Both the position numbers and the translations under genes were made by a program. 64,000 nt of DNA. Origin: Sciurus carolinensis. Taxonomy: Eukaryota; Chordata; Mammalia; Rodentia; Sciuridae. Under the pieces are notes generated by a model that saw only the letters and a program-made list of their open reading frames with translations, had not been told where the DNA came from and did no database searches. Numbering within the stretch: the stretch's first letter is position 1; every line of letters begins with the position of its first letter. Shown piece by piece: positions 46,930 to 59,080 of the stretch. The stretch spans positions 59,400,991-59,464,990 of the forward strand of contig NC_062213.1 in assembly GCF_902686445.1 (NCBI RefSeq). Reading direction: 5' to 3'.

Positions 46930-47110
46930 AAGTTGAAGTTCTTCCTTTTTTGCAAATGACATCACAGGGCCTTAGGATTCTTTTTCTGCTTTGTGTTGTT
47001 TTCCGCGTCACCTCGTGGCAAACTTGGAATATACACTGACTGCTGCAGCCTCTTAAAACAGGCCTCATGGAATCGCACATTTGTTAGTCGCCAAGGATGA
47101 ATATCACCAG
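46930..47110. other. Less AT-rich patch, weak candidate element
   Basis: Contains 'gcaaatgacatcacag' (CRE/AP-1-like half sites) and three CpGs in 'ttccgcgtcacctcgtggc', an unusual density here. No coding signal. Confidence 0.25.
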
Positions 47111-47854
47111 AGTTATTAAATTACTATTCTTTAAAAAACATTAGGCAAATAACAGGAAATCACGCTGGGCAGTAGGATAATATAATAAGGCTTCAATTAT
47201 AAGAGTTATGAACAGTAAGTGAGCCTCTAAATGGCAAAGTTGAAAGTGGCCTTTTTATGTAACTTAACATGTACATGGTTCTGAACTTAAATCATTCTTC
47301 CTTCAGTGGAAAACAATGTAAACCTATAGAGTAGCAATGTTTGACGAAAATATCTTTGGAATTTAATTTAGTGAATGCTATTTACAATTGCATTTCTGTT
47401 CCTAGTGACTGAATGAATGTTTTCATGACTTTGCTAACAAGTATCAGGCCTTTCTCAGCCTTAATTTTCTTGTTAGAATATGGTTTTAAGGGAAACTGAA
47501 AATGTGGACATTGCATGTACATTGGATGAACGGGTAAGAGGACAAATACCGGATTTGATGTGCATGAGTAGAGAGCATGGATAAATTCCTAGAATCCTGA
47601 AAATCCGTAAGTTTTCTATTGCCATAATAACTTTATCATTCTTCCTCATTTAATCTAGCAAGGGTTAATTTTAAGTCATCCTTTAATTATACCACTGACC
47701 AGAAGAATCCTTCAACAGCTATCTCAAATGTCATTATCTCTTTGAAGGCATTTCCCTCTGATTATGAGTAGTTAGCTGCTTCTTTCTGCCCGTATCTCTC
47801 TAGATTCTGAGAGAGTTTCTATGGAAAAAACAATTATCACTGCTGATTATTGAC
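47111..47854. other. AT-rich intergenic DNA, nothing recognised
   Basis: No coding frame or named repeat. Confidence 0.5.
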
Positions 47855-48060
47855 TGTGCTGGCCTTGTATGTACTATTTCATTTAATTCAACATCCTCAT
47901 AGAGGTAAAGGGAAGTAAGTGGTAGTTTTATTCTTATTTCATGATGAGGGAGACTGAGACTTAGGTTAAGCAGCAAAGTTAACAGTTAAAAAGCGATCAC
48001 TCTGGGGCTGTAATCCAGAACTTTCTAATTGCAAAGCTCATTCTCTCTCATCATTCTGCT
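47855..48060 (+). repeat. MIR/L2-age ancient repeat
   Basis: 'tactatttcatttaattcaa', then 'catcctcatagaggta', 'atttcatgatgagggagact', 'gagacttaggttaagcag' and 'tgtaatccagaactttc' follow in order the core of a common MIR-class element. Confidence 0.7.
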
Positions 48061-48569
48061 ATGTTGTTCCTCACTTTAATCATGGGTAGGAAATCAAATA
48101 GGCACAGTGCAAGAGTAGTCTGAATTATTAATGCTATTCTCTGTGAGAGAAGCACTTGTGCTTTAGATTTTTCATTTAAAATAAAATAAAACATGCCTCT
48201 TCACATTGGTTTTCCCTATACAGAGAATGAGTAGCTTTCCAGAAGATTCTAAGCCCTGAACAAGAAATTGAGAGAAAAAATGTACACTACCAGATAAATA
48301 TTTGATAAGTTATATGCTTATGCTGGTTCAAACATTACATTATATATACATGTATTAAATCCTCACATTGTACCACATAAATATGTTAAATTTTTATGTG
48401 TCAATTAGGAAATGAAAGATTGCTATTTTATTCATTTGTCCAGATGCCCGAGGCCAATAACTATTAATCATTAAAAATTTAAAAAGTACATTGAATTATT
48501 AGTCCCAATTTTTACCCTTCCATTCATCAATCCTTTTCACATGATCTCATCATGTGTGTAGTTGGTATC
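48061..48569. other. AT-rich intergenic DNA, nothing recognised
   Basis: No feature that I can support. Confidence 0.5.
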
Positions 48570-48905
48570 TCTGTCCCTTGACTTTAAACTTGAATATGTG
48601 AGTTGTTTGGTCAAAAACGAATAAGAACAAGTAGTAACTTGTCAGTTTTGGATTGAGTCATAAGAGGTCTCACATGTTTCTGTTTCCAGGTTGCACCTCT
48701 ACCTTTGCTATGAGAAGTCTATGTCTTGGCTAGCCTGTTAGTCTTCGGAGGATGCAAACAATGCTGCCTAGCTGGAGCTGGTCTAGAGCAGCTATAACCT
48801 ATAGGTGGCACACAGACATATAAATGATAATAGAAGGAAATTGCTCTAAGTCACTGGGTTTGCAGGTAGTTTGCTATGCAATAACATCTATGACTAACTT
48901 GCCAT
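48570..48905 (+). repeat. Ancient LTR-like repeat
   Basis: The 3' text 'ctctaagtcactgggtttgc' followed by 'aggtagtttgctatgcaata' and 'acatctatgactaac' is the kind of end seen in old ERVL/MaLR-age LTRs; the body is decayed. Family not assigned. Confidence 0.45.
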
Positions 48906-50699
48906 TTGTATAGAAGGAATCACACTGTGTGGTTTCAGCATATACTATATCCAGTAAATAAAACATAGTATCATACTAGTCAGAACCTTGCCACCAGGAT
49001 GCTTTGATTCCTAGTATTTTTTAAGTTTATTTGGATAACTAAAATAAAGTCAAAGAGTTTATGATAACCAGAAGTGTGATTTTTTGATGAGATTTAATTC
49101 TCTACTTTTATCATAACAAGGTGAAAGAAGCTGGATTAGAACCTGTGGGGCTCCTAGTGGAGTAGCAGAAGCAGAAGAAAGGAGGAGGCATTCTAATGGT
49201 TAGTCTATTAACATGCAACATCCTCCCTTTAAGAATGATACACTGGGATGAAATCAAAATTCTTGACAAGGAACCAATATTGTGAAAATACAAGGCCCAA
49301 AAGGAACACTAACTTGTATTTACCACCCTCTGTGTTATCCAGCTATATCTTCCTGCTAACTCATAGAAATCCAGTAGTGACTTTCAAGACTCAGAACTGA
49401 TATATCCCAGTTCCTAAGTTTCTCAGGATATATGCACATATGACTATAGCCTAAGTTGAAGATGAAATGACAAAAGAAAAAGGACAGTACCCATCCTATC
49501 GCTGTGGTGAATAATCTATGTTTTAGGATGAAAGTATCATATTTAACCCATGGCATGATGCTTAGCTTGCCTTTCAGTAATGCTCAAAGGTGAATTAATT
49601 GCACTTGGTCTGATTTGTCTGTAATCATTCTAGTTTGTAAAGTTTCAATTCTGTTCTGAATCTTCTTCTACATCACCTCTCCTCGTATTCAGAACAATGA
49701 ATTTATTCTCATTTTACACAGAAAAATGAGGCTATAAAATTTGAACTACATCAGTTTCCCATCCTTCTATTGTCCATGGATTAGTGCCTATGAGGCACTT
49801 CTCCTCCAATGATATGCTAATTTACTCCTAGGAGCTCTTGATTCCGGAGCCCTCAACCCTTCAAATATGAGGTATATGTGCTTGTGGATATATCTCCACT
49901 TTTATGCACTAATGGAACCATTGTTCTTTCTCTACTTATCTCCATACAACTCTGCTTTAGACCTAGGCACTTAGAAAGAGTAGAGTAAGTATTTTTTAAT
50001 GGTGTCATTTGTGTCAGACTAATTTTTTATCTATATTACCTCAAGAGTGAAACAAAATATATAACAAAGTTGCTTGGAAAGAGTATGGAAGAAACAATGC
50101 CAGGAGAATTTGAGGAGCTATAATTCTAGAGAAAAGAATTGAGCTCTGCACTAACCCCTGCTGTTTGCCCAGGGTGATTCCCCATTTCTGGCTGTAAGAG
50201 AATAGAGTTCCTTTGGGCAGAGGAAAGAGTTTAAAATTGGAGATCAAAGTTAACAGCTGGTAACTTGAGGGGAGAAAAATGACAGAGGGGAGAACTGGAG
50301 AAGAGTGAAGGTAGAAAATTCTGTGCAGTTTCCTTTGGAAATGCTTGCCGACCCTTTTCTAGCACAGGCAGAAGTTGAGAGTCCCCCAAACTAGTGGAAA
50401 GCAGTAGGTAGGATGCCAAAGAGACAAGAAAAGTTTCAGAACCCGTGAAGTGCCAAAAGGGTAATGGTCAGAGTTCAAGCTCCATAACTCCATCACAGAC
50501 ATACAATGAGAACATCAGAAATGCCATCTACACCATGTTAATATTCATGACTGATTTTCCAAAAGAAACAAAGAAAGAAAGATGTTAGCTGGTATATTTA
50601 GAGTTCTAAAAGAAAAGATAATAAAAACAAGCTACAAAATTAAATGTCCATCCCCAGTGAAAATATTCCTCAAGATGTGAAAATGAAGAAAAAATGCAA
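48906..50699. other. Intergenic DNA, nothing recognised
   Basis: Small open frames on the minus strand at 49111-50419 have no domains. No repeat that I can name. Confidence 0.5.
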
Positions 50700-50890
50700 A
50701 TATAACTGAAAATTCAATCAACAATGGATAAAGTGGAGTATATTCATGCAATGAAATATTAGAAAGCAATAAAAAGGAATGAAATTTTAACACTTGCTTA
50801 CATTATAGTAATGCTGTAATTCATCAAGGAACTACAAGAAAACATTACATAAATTTGTAACAAACTTAATAAGAGTAAAGAGAAAAGTGA
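50700..50890 (+). mobile_element. Ancient L1 fragment (ORF2 3' part)
   Basis: 'acaatggataaagtggagta' and 'tattcatgcaatgaaatatt' with 'aaaaaggaatgaa' is the sense text of old L1 ORF2 ends. Decayed. Confidence 0.55.
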
Positions 50891-51059
50891 AATTAAAAAA
50901 ATACAGTGATAATAAAAAAGCAATCAACAAAGGGGAAATGTTGGCACAGAGCAAATATGGAAGGAATGGAAAATAAGCACACCAACAGTATGTTTAAAAT
51001 ATATTAGTATTAAATGAAATGTAAATCAAATAATTAATTCAGTTAAAAAGTAAGATTGT

Positions 51060-52227
51060 AAAACTGAATGAAAACACAAAACTCCAATAACTGTTGGTAA
51101 GAAACACATGTTAAATATAAGGGGAACTAAGGATGTAAAAAAAGTATTAACCAAGAAAAACACTAAGAAAACTATGGCAGCTGTATTAAGTGTAGAAAAA
51201 GTAGACTTTAAGAAAAATTATTACTGTAAATAAAGGAGGACCTTTGATAAAGATGAATCAATTCATCAGAAAGGTGCAAGAATTCTAAATTTACTTACAT
51301 ATACCACATTGACAAAATTTATAAAGCAGAAGTACATAAAACCAATAGGAGAATTAGACAAATTCATAATCCTATTTGAAGATTTGGGCATGATATTCTC
51401 AATAACTGCAAAAGAAGAGCAGAAAAATAATTAGTAAGTAGGTAAAGGTGATTTGAACAACACAAATAACCAATTTGAATTTATCAAATTCAATACCCAA
51501 AAGTGGTTAGAATACCTATTTTTTTCAAGAACACAAGAAGTATTTACCAAGTAAATCATAAACTGAACCATGAATTATGAACACATTGCCCAGGATTAAA
51601 ATTATGTAGAATGCATTCTCCAAATTTAGTGAAATTAAGCCAAAGTCTGTAATAAAAAAATTAGAAAAATAACCCAAAGTTGAAATCTTAAACAATGTAT
51701 TTCTAAACAAATAATGAACAAAGGAGGAATTACAAGGGGGGAATGAACCGAGTGAGAGTAAAATAAGATAAATTAACACTTGTGGGTTTCGACCCAAACA
51801 TTTTTTTGCAGTGAAATTAATAGCATCATATAAACAATTAGAAGAGATGAAAGACAGATAGGTAATCATCTATTTCGAATCTAGAGCTCTGTAGTCTGAG
51901 GTGATTGTCAAACACTTAAAATACTGATAAAGCAACTGAAGAACTAAATTTTTATTTGATTTGTTTATTTAAGTTTAATTTAAATACCCAGTTTCTTGGT
52001 CACACTAACAACATTTCAAGAGATTATTGATATATTTGGTTAGTGGCTACTGAGTTATAGATATAGAACATTCTTATTATCACTGGATATTCTATTGGCT
52101 CACACTGGTGTAGTAAAAAAATTGAAAAAATGAATTAAACACAAAAAGTTTAAAAGGAGAAGCTAAAAGAATACCCACAATTCAGAAGACAAAAAATAAA
52201 AATTAAACAAAGAACACAACTCCATCC
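51060..52227 (+). mobile_element. Ancient L1 relic, ORF2 endonuclease to early RT part
   Basis: Sense L1M/HAL1-age text: 'aaagtagactttaagaaaaa', 'tcaattcatcagaaaggtgc', 'ggagaattagacaaattcat', 'caatgtatttctaaacaaat'. The order matches the endonuclease-coding region onwards. Every frame is broken. Confidence 0.65.
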
Positions 52228-52400
52228 TTTATTTTTAATCCCCCCTTGCACTTGGGATTGAATTTAGGGGTATTTTAACACTAAACTACATCCCTAGTCC
52301 TTTTATAGACTTCTTATTTTGAGACAGGTCTTACTAAGCTGTCCAGGCTTGCCTTGAACTTGAGATCTTCCTATCTTGGTCTTCATAACTTGGTTCTTTG
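52228..52400 (-). mobile_element. B1-dID SINE, strongly diverged
   Basis: Antisense 'cttgggattgaatttagggg', 'actaaactacatccctagtc', 'ttttgagacaggtcttacta' and 'cttgccttgaacttgagatc'. It sits inside the ancient L1. Confidence 0.78.
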
Positions 52401-53249
52401 GAAAGATTTAATAATGCTATTTAACACTTAGTAGGAATGATGAGGGAGAAATTATAGAAAACACAATTTATGAACATCAAATATGGTATAGTGTATGTAA
52501 TTTCAGATTCTTAATGAAGTTAAAGTTATTAAGAGTATGTTATGAAACCTATATATTGACTACTTTAATGACAGAATAAATAGGACAATTACTTATAAAG
52601 TACAACTTAATAAAAGTGACACAGAAAAATGGAAAAGCTAAAGAATCCTACATTCATTAGAACAATTAATATGGTTTAGAAAATTTCCCAGAAAAAATCT
52701 CCAGGCATAGATGATTTCAATAATGAAGTCTTCAAAATATTAAGAAATAGTGTCAATCATTCAATCTTCTTTATATGACTAGTATAACTTTGATGCCAAA
52801 GACTGACATGGAAATTTCAAATAGGAATATTAAAGACTAACCCCTTTCATTCATTCATATATTTATATATATATCATGTAGATTCAAGAATTTTAAACTA
52901 ACTATAAACATATAGAATCTGACAATTTGTAGAAAATGGGTGAAATATAAATATATATAGTCAGTCCTCTGTGTCCATGCATTCCACATGAATTCCAACA
53001 AATGCAGATATAAAATATTCTGTACTGAATATGTACAGATATTTTTTCTTGGCATTCTCTAAATAATATAGTATACTACAGTAATTAGTATAACAACCAT
53101 TACTACTTACATCATATTAACATTAGGTACAGGTTATCTAGAAATGATTTAAGGTATATGGGGAGGGTGTGCATAAGTTATATGCAAATAATATGCCACT
53201 TTATGTAAAGGACTTGAATATCTGCAGATTTTGGTATGTTCTAAGGTCC

Positions 53250-53301
53250 TGGAATCAAGGCCCTGGGTTCAGCTCTCAGCAACACACACACACACACACA
53301 A
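53250..53301 (+). mobile_element. ID fragment with (CA)n tail
   Basis: 'caaggccctgggttcagctc' and 'tcagcaacac' are the 3' end of an ID SINE, running directly into about ten CA units (53281-53300). Confidence 0.78.
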
Positions 53302-53781
53302 TTCCTCTTTCTCAAAAATATCATTAAGAGCTGGAAAAGGCATGTCATGACATGGAAGAATATATCTGCAATATATTGAAAAAGGCACATGGTGAGAATT
53401 TATGCAGAACACCAGAGCTCAATTTTTTAAAAAAGTTACAAAATCCAATAGAATAATGGTAAAAAGATTTAAATGCACATTTTGCAAAGCATATTAAGGC
53501 AGTTTTCAGAAAGATGCAAATTAAAACTATAATGAAATAGAGCGCATGACTTACTAAGGCAAAATATGTAAAGCACAGTTGTCGGTGATGTTATAGAGCA
53601 ACTCTCTTACCTTAGTGGTGGGGTATGAATTATTGCAACTACTTTGGAAAACTAGTATTTATTTATTAAATCCAAACTTATGCATTTATTAGGATCTAAC
53701 ATTTTCATTCTTAGATATACCCGAGAGAAATGGGTACATAGCTTCTAAAAGATATGCACAAGAATGTTAGCATCACTAATT

Positions 53782-54020
53782 GCCCAGGTGCTCTGGTGCA
53801 CACCTGTAATCCCAGTGACTCTGGAGGAGGCAGAGGCAGGAGGATTACAAATTCTATTCCAGTCTATGCTAGCTAAGTTAGACCATCAGCAACTTAGTGA
53901 GACTCTTTCTCAAAAAATAATTAAAAATGCCTGTGGATGTAGTTCACTGTTCAACTGGGCAAAGAGTCCCTGGGTTCTATCTCCATTACCCACCCCCTCC
54001 AAAAAATAAATAAAATAAAA
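53782..54020 (+). mobile_element. B1-dID SINE, near complete
   Basis: B1 'ctctggtgcacacctgtaat' and 'aggcaggaggattaca', link, ID 'tgtagttcactgttcaactg' and 'gagtccctgggttctatctc', A-rich tail. Inserted in the ancient L1. Confidence 0.9.
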
Positions 54021-54363
54021 CTTGGGTTATATTCATACAATGGAATGTAAATGAGCAAATTATAGCAATGACATGGATGAATTTTTCAGTTAACATTTGA
54101 AAGAAAGAATCTAGGCACAGAACAGTGTGTTCTAATTCATCCCATTTTTATGAGGTTAAGGATCAAGAAATGCTATCCATAACAATAGAAGTTAGTGTAG
54201 TGGATGTCATCTTAGGAGAGAAAGTGCTGGCTGGGAGGCGACACAAAAGAGCCTTCTGTGGAGCTGGAAATTGTCTAGATCTTGAATTGGGTGGTTGATA
54301 CGCATTTGTAACATAAATATTCACCAAAACTGTCTCCTGCAGTTCTCTTCTTGACTGCAGTTA

Positions 54364-54382
54364 CTCTCTCTCTCTCTCTCTC
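54364..54382. repeat. (CT)n microsatellite
   Basis: About nine CT units followed by a T run. Confidence 0.92.
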
Positions 54383-54784
54383 TTTTTTTTAAGCCACCTT
54401 ATATTCTTGGATAATGTTTTATTTAGCCCTGGAAGGCACTTTTTAAAAATCATTGTTAAATTCAATCAACCCTTCTTTCTTTTCATTTTCTTTTTTAAAC
54501 TTTTTACTTGAAATGATAGATTCTTAAGAAGTTACAAAAATAGTACAGAGATGTCCGGTATACCATCCCTCCAGTTTACTCTGAATGAAATATCCTACAT
54601 AACTATAGTACATTATCAAAGTCAGGAAATTGATATTAGCACCATACTATTGACCAGATTTAGACTTCACTGGGACTAGAACATGTTAATAAAACGACTT
54701 GGACACTGCTAGAGTTAACGTGGACCATCTTCATGATATTTATTCTGTGACATGGCATAGGGAATTTGACCTTGTTGTCATTAG

Positions 54785-54866
54785 ACCTATATATTTTGGG
54801 TAAATTACTTAATGTCACTAAGCCTCAGTTTACTCATCTGGAAAATAGAAATAATAATACCACCAA
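54785..54866 (+). repeat. MIR fragment
   Basis: 'ttttgggtaaattacttaat', 'aagcctcagtttactcatct' and 'ggaaaatagaaataataata' are the conserved MIR core in order. Confidence 0.87.
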
Positions 54867-56417
54867 TTTAGAAACAGGGAGTCCGCTCCACTGTGCAGCA
54901 CACTGGACAGGGGAGGGTGAGTGACATGGCAGGAGCATGCCACGTGCTGTGAAATGTCCCCCGCTTCCTCCTGAGAGCTCCATTGTCCCAGCCACAGCTC
55001 TTGGATGACATCAATCAACTTCATCAGTGAAGGAGGTAAGGTCTGAGGGCATTCTGTTTTGTATCTGAAAGGGGAGAGAAGCTTATTGGGGGCAATAGGA
55101 TGAAGACAGAAGACATGAGAATATCAGAGACCAAGAACAGGAAGGCCTCCAAACATTTTGGGAGAGATTTAGATTACTCTAGACTATGCTATCAGAGAAT
55201 TAAAGGCAATTTTACCCAGATTTCAATAATAAAGGAGGTCTCGGCTGGTTTGTCTAGAGATGTAAAATTGTCAGTTGAAAGAAACGAAAACCTCTGGGAA
55301 CTTCAGTGTCAGGTCTTATTAAGAAATGAAGGAAACTAGAATTTTGGGGTTTCCTAATGTATGCCCTCACTGGACTAGAGTTACTGTCTCTTAATGCCTC
55401 ACTGCTACCATCCCACTTTTTGCTGCCACCAGGTTTACTCCTCACCACTCCGCTGAACAGGCTCACATTAATTAGTTTTATCACTAATGATCTGTTGCCA
55501 AATTCAGTGGAAATTTCGGCAGTCTAATATGCATTAACCTCCTTGCTGTATTTCAATCTTTTTATTACTCTTCCTTGCTTTACCCTTTATAGACCCCACA
55601 ACCACAACCTGTTCTTGCACATGCCTTTGCATGATTTTGAAAGGAGTTGGCCAGATCTTCTGATGCCACATGCCGTTGCCTTGTGTGCATTATCTTTAAA
55701 ATTCCCCTTTTGGGCAACTGGATTACAACAAGGCATTTGCTCTAAATAAATGAACTTGAAAGATGGCCATCTATTTGATCTAAACTGATTAAACTCTAAG
55801 GATGATGGTCTTACAAATTAAATGACAGCCGTAGTTCCGTTTTATGTTTGTTCTTCACCCCTTAGTTGGGAGCCTCTATGCAGAAGTTTACCTGGAAAAC
55901 TTTTTCTTATGATGTTTTGCCTGGAATAAGCTCAACCAAATTCTGAACGTCATATGAGTCTCAATTCAATTGTGAACTACTCAGTGATAAATTCCAGGCT
56001 GTAGGCAGCCTGGCACAGGCATCTGCTTCCTGTTGCATCTTGCATCCTCTGCTAAAGCAGCTGACATTGTATTGTAATCATGTACATGTCTGACTCTAAT
56101 TCAAATAGTAACCTGTGTGGGGGGGTGGTCTTTTCAACTTTGTAAACTCTGTAACATATGCATGACAAGACCTAAAATACACAGTAAGTAAATATTTGTT
56201 TAATAAATAAATCAATAAATTCAGTAGCAGTTGAATAAAAAAGTAAGAAGATCTATAAGAAAAATTGTTTAAATGACATCAGAAGATCCAAATTTTGGAA
56301 AATATTTAGACATTTTGAAAGTGAAAAGATTTTACATACAATGAAAAGGAACATCAATTTTAGTCTTAGGGGATAAATATTTGCCTAAATTAAAACATAA
56401 AGTCATTAGAAATTTAT
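54867..56417. other. Intergenic DNA, nothing firmly recognised
   Basis: The patch 54870-55050 is more GC-rich and has a 64-codon minus frame (54830-55024) without a domain. The rest is unique-looking. Confidence 0.45.
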
Positions 56418-56632
56418 TCATTTATTTATTTTTGATACAGGGAATTGAATTCAGGGGTGTATAACCTCTGAACCACATCCCTGTTCTTTTTTTCTATTTT
56501 ATTTAGAGACAGGGTCTTGCTGAGTTGCTTAGGGCCTCGTTAAATTGCTGAGGCTAGCTTTGAACTTGTGATTCTCCTGCCTCAGCCTCCTGAGCTGCTG
56601 GGATTACAGGTGTGCAATCACGGTGCCTGGCT
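56418..56632 (-). mobile_element. B1-dID SINE, near complete
   Basis: Antisense: 'acagggaattgaattcaggg', 'ctgaaccacatccctgttc', 'agagacagggtcttgctgag', 'cctgcctcagcctcctgagc', 'gctgggattacaggtgtgca'. One of the better preserved copies. Confidence 0.93.
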
Positions 56633-58602
56633 CCTGTATATTTATGAAATACATATTTAGTAGATTTTCTATATTCTACCTGTCAATAACTAACATAAAT
56701 AAAGTAATCGAGAGCTGCATCTGTTTGAATTTGTTTTATTTTATAATTCTGTAATTCGTACATTTTAAAGAACTTGTTGGGAATGTCTAAGTTGGGTAAC
56801 AACATCTGATTTTAGATGTTACAGCAGCACATTTTGAAGTAAAATTTGCCAACCTGTTCCCAAGTTTTCTGTATCAGCACCCAGTATTATATTCATTGAC
56901 CTTAAGTTAAATATTGGCATAAACACTGAGATTATAAAGATATTTTGGAAATTTAAAATTTTTTATTTTTAATTTTATTTCTGCATTAAGGCTACAAAAT
57001 AAAACTAACTCCTCTTTATTTTCCAAACATCAAATAATTAGATTCAATAATTTTATGATCACCTTTATTGTACAAGACATTGTGGCAAACACCACAGATG
57101 ATGCACAAGAGTAAGTAAGTTGTCATCTTCAATTTCAGAGCATTTCATTTAAAGAGAGTGATACATACACAAATAGAACTTAGCTGAGACTCAAAGATTA
57201 CTTGATAGGCTTTGTGTAGCAACACCTGTCAACAATGGAAATGTGACAGATCACACCACATTTAGTAAGACACTATTGCACATTTTTGTTATTTTGGAAC
57301 AATTCTGTGATTGGATGCATTCCATGCTTGATTTCTTAAAACAGGTTTTGAAAAAGAAATAGTAATGAAATCCTTCCATAAACATTCTGAGTTAGCACTT
57401 TTTCTTTTCTTTTCTCTTTTTTGTGTTTGTTTTTGTTTGCAATATTGATCAAACAAAGAAACTTGGTCTCTGAATCTTCCCTGTGTTTCGCACCTGTGTG
57501 TTCATCCAGCACATGACCTCTCAGGAGGAATTCAGTGCTCAATGTCACTGTGGCTACTCTTCACTCAGATTGGCTCTTCCCTTTGTGCTTATGCTGGGAC
57601 ATGTGCGTGACATCTTTTCAGGGTGAGATGATTATTTCACTCTCTCTGTCTCTCTCTTGTCCTATTTCTACTGTCACTTCTGCCTCTCAGTTTCAGAGTT
57701 CTTAGTCCCCTTGAGCAGATGAACTGCAGCAACTTCTGCTCTCTAAAAGTTCTACATTTCATGACGCACTCAGACACAAAATTGTAGTGAGACGCATATG
57801 TGAAAGCTGAGGATTTTGAGGAGATTTAAGATTCTTCTCTAGCTTGTTGTCTCAGGAAAACACCCATCTGCCTACTCTCAAAACCTCAATCTTTCCCCTC
57901 TTAGTAAAAGTGCAATTTACCAAAAATAATATGTTTTCTTCTGAAAGAAAGAGAAAAGAGAGAGAGAGAGAGAGTACTGCGAAATGAGGCAAGATCTAGG
58001 CATACTTTTTTTCTTTGTCAACTTATATAGAGGAAATGAAGTTTTAGGAAAGAATTTGCTTGATTGAGAGATAAATAAAAGAAAATTTTTATTCAAAATA
58101 CATTATGTTGTCTGTTATTTAAAAATGTGCAATTTTACTTACTAATTGGTTTGTATTTTATATTAGAAAATAACTATAGTTACTTTATTGATAATTGGAT
58201 GTTTTGCAAGTTTTTCTGAAACAATGAGTGATAATTTCAAGTTTAGAACTGAAGTAAAACACTGCCAAATGAAACAAAGACAGAAATGGTCTTCTGGCTT
58301 AAATTATTTTTACCTGTTTTTTTTGTTTTTGTCTGATTTTGTTTGTGTTTAGCATATCATTTAAGGATCTTAGCCAAGGAATAATTTACTTTTACTCATT
58401 CATGACAGTGGGTACCTAATTGATACTCATGAAGAACGTTGAGAGGGGAAAACTGATGGTTTTGATTGGTTGTGAAAGGAAAGAGAATGATTATCTTTTT
58501 GGCTTGTGAGACTAGGAAAACTGGAAAAGATAAGTTGGATAGAAAGACATGTTGTACTGGAAGTTCTCCAGATCCACCACAGCCAACTTTTTGCAATGCA
58601 AT
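56633..58602. other. AT-rich intergenic DNA with a GA run
   Basis: A (GA)n run near 57957-57974 and a CT-rich patch near 57640-57656. The minus frames at 58396-58657 overlap each other and have no domain. Confidence 0.5.
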
Positions 58603-58829
58603 TGTTATGGTTTAGATATGAGGGGTTTCCCAAAAGCTCAATTGTAAAACAGTGCAAGAAAATTTAGAGATGAAATGATTGGGTTATAAGATCCTTAATC
58701 TAATTGGTGTGTTAATTCCATAGTGATTTACTAGATAGTAAACTGTAAGCAGATAGGGTGTGGTTGGAGGATATGGGTCACTGAGGGCATGCCTTTGGAG
58801 TTTATATTTTGTCCTTGTTGAGCAGAGTG

Positions 58830-58875
<46 letters not shown>

Positions 58876-59080
58876 TTCTTGGTGGTCATGTCTAACCTCC
58901 TTTCTTCCTCTACCACACTCTTCCACCATGATGTTCTGCCCCACCTCAAGCTCCAAAGAATGGAACCAGCAGTCTATGGACAGAGACCTCTGAAACTGTG
59001 AATCCCCATATAAGCTTTTTCATGTCCAACAGTTCTTGTCAGGTCTTTTGGTCATAGCAGCAAAAAAGCTGATTAAAACA
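58603..59080 (+). mobile_element. Solo LTR, MaLR-like, copy 3 of 3, near full length
   Basis: Begins TGTTATGGTTTAG and ends AAACA. It has 'tgattgggttataagatcct', 'gagggcatgcctttggagtt', a long CT tract, 'accatgatgttctgccccac', 'gacctctgaaactgtgaatc', a degraded AATAAA-type signal and 'gtcaggtcttttggtcatag'. About 478 bp with TG..CA ends fits a complete solo LTR. This is the best copy of the family that also gives 3485-3921 and 7123-7484. Confidence 0.72.
58834..58873 (+). repeat. (CT)n microsatellite inside an LTR
   Basis: Twenty CT units with no interruption, at the LTR position where the other two copies hold shorter or interrupted tracts. Confidence 0.96.

Larger units (their letters stand above)
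52401..54340 (+). mobile_element. Ancient L1 relic, RT to 3' end
   Basis: Sense text continues the L1 of 51060-52227: 'ctagtataactttgatgcca', 'actactttggaaaactag', 'atacccgagagaaatgggta', 'atattcatacaatggaatgt', 'atagcaatgacatggatgaa'. It is interrupted by an ID fragment (53250) and a SINE (53782). Strong decay throughout. Confidence 0.65.

Noticed and set aside
58684..58993. Arg-Glu repeat or Ser-Leu repeat proteins
   Set aside because: These are translations of the (CT)n microsatellite within the LTR.
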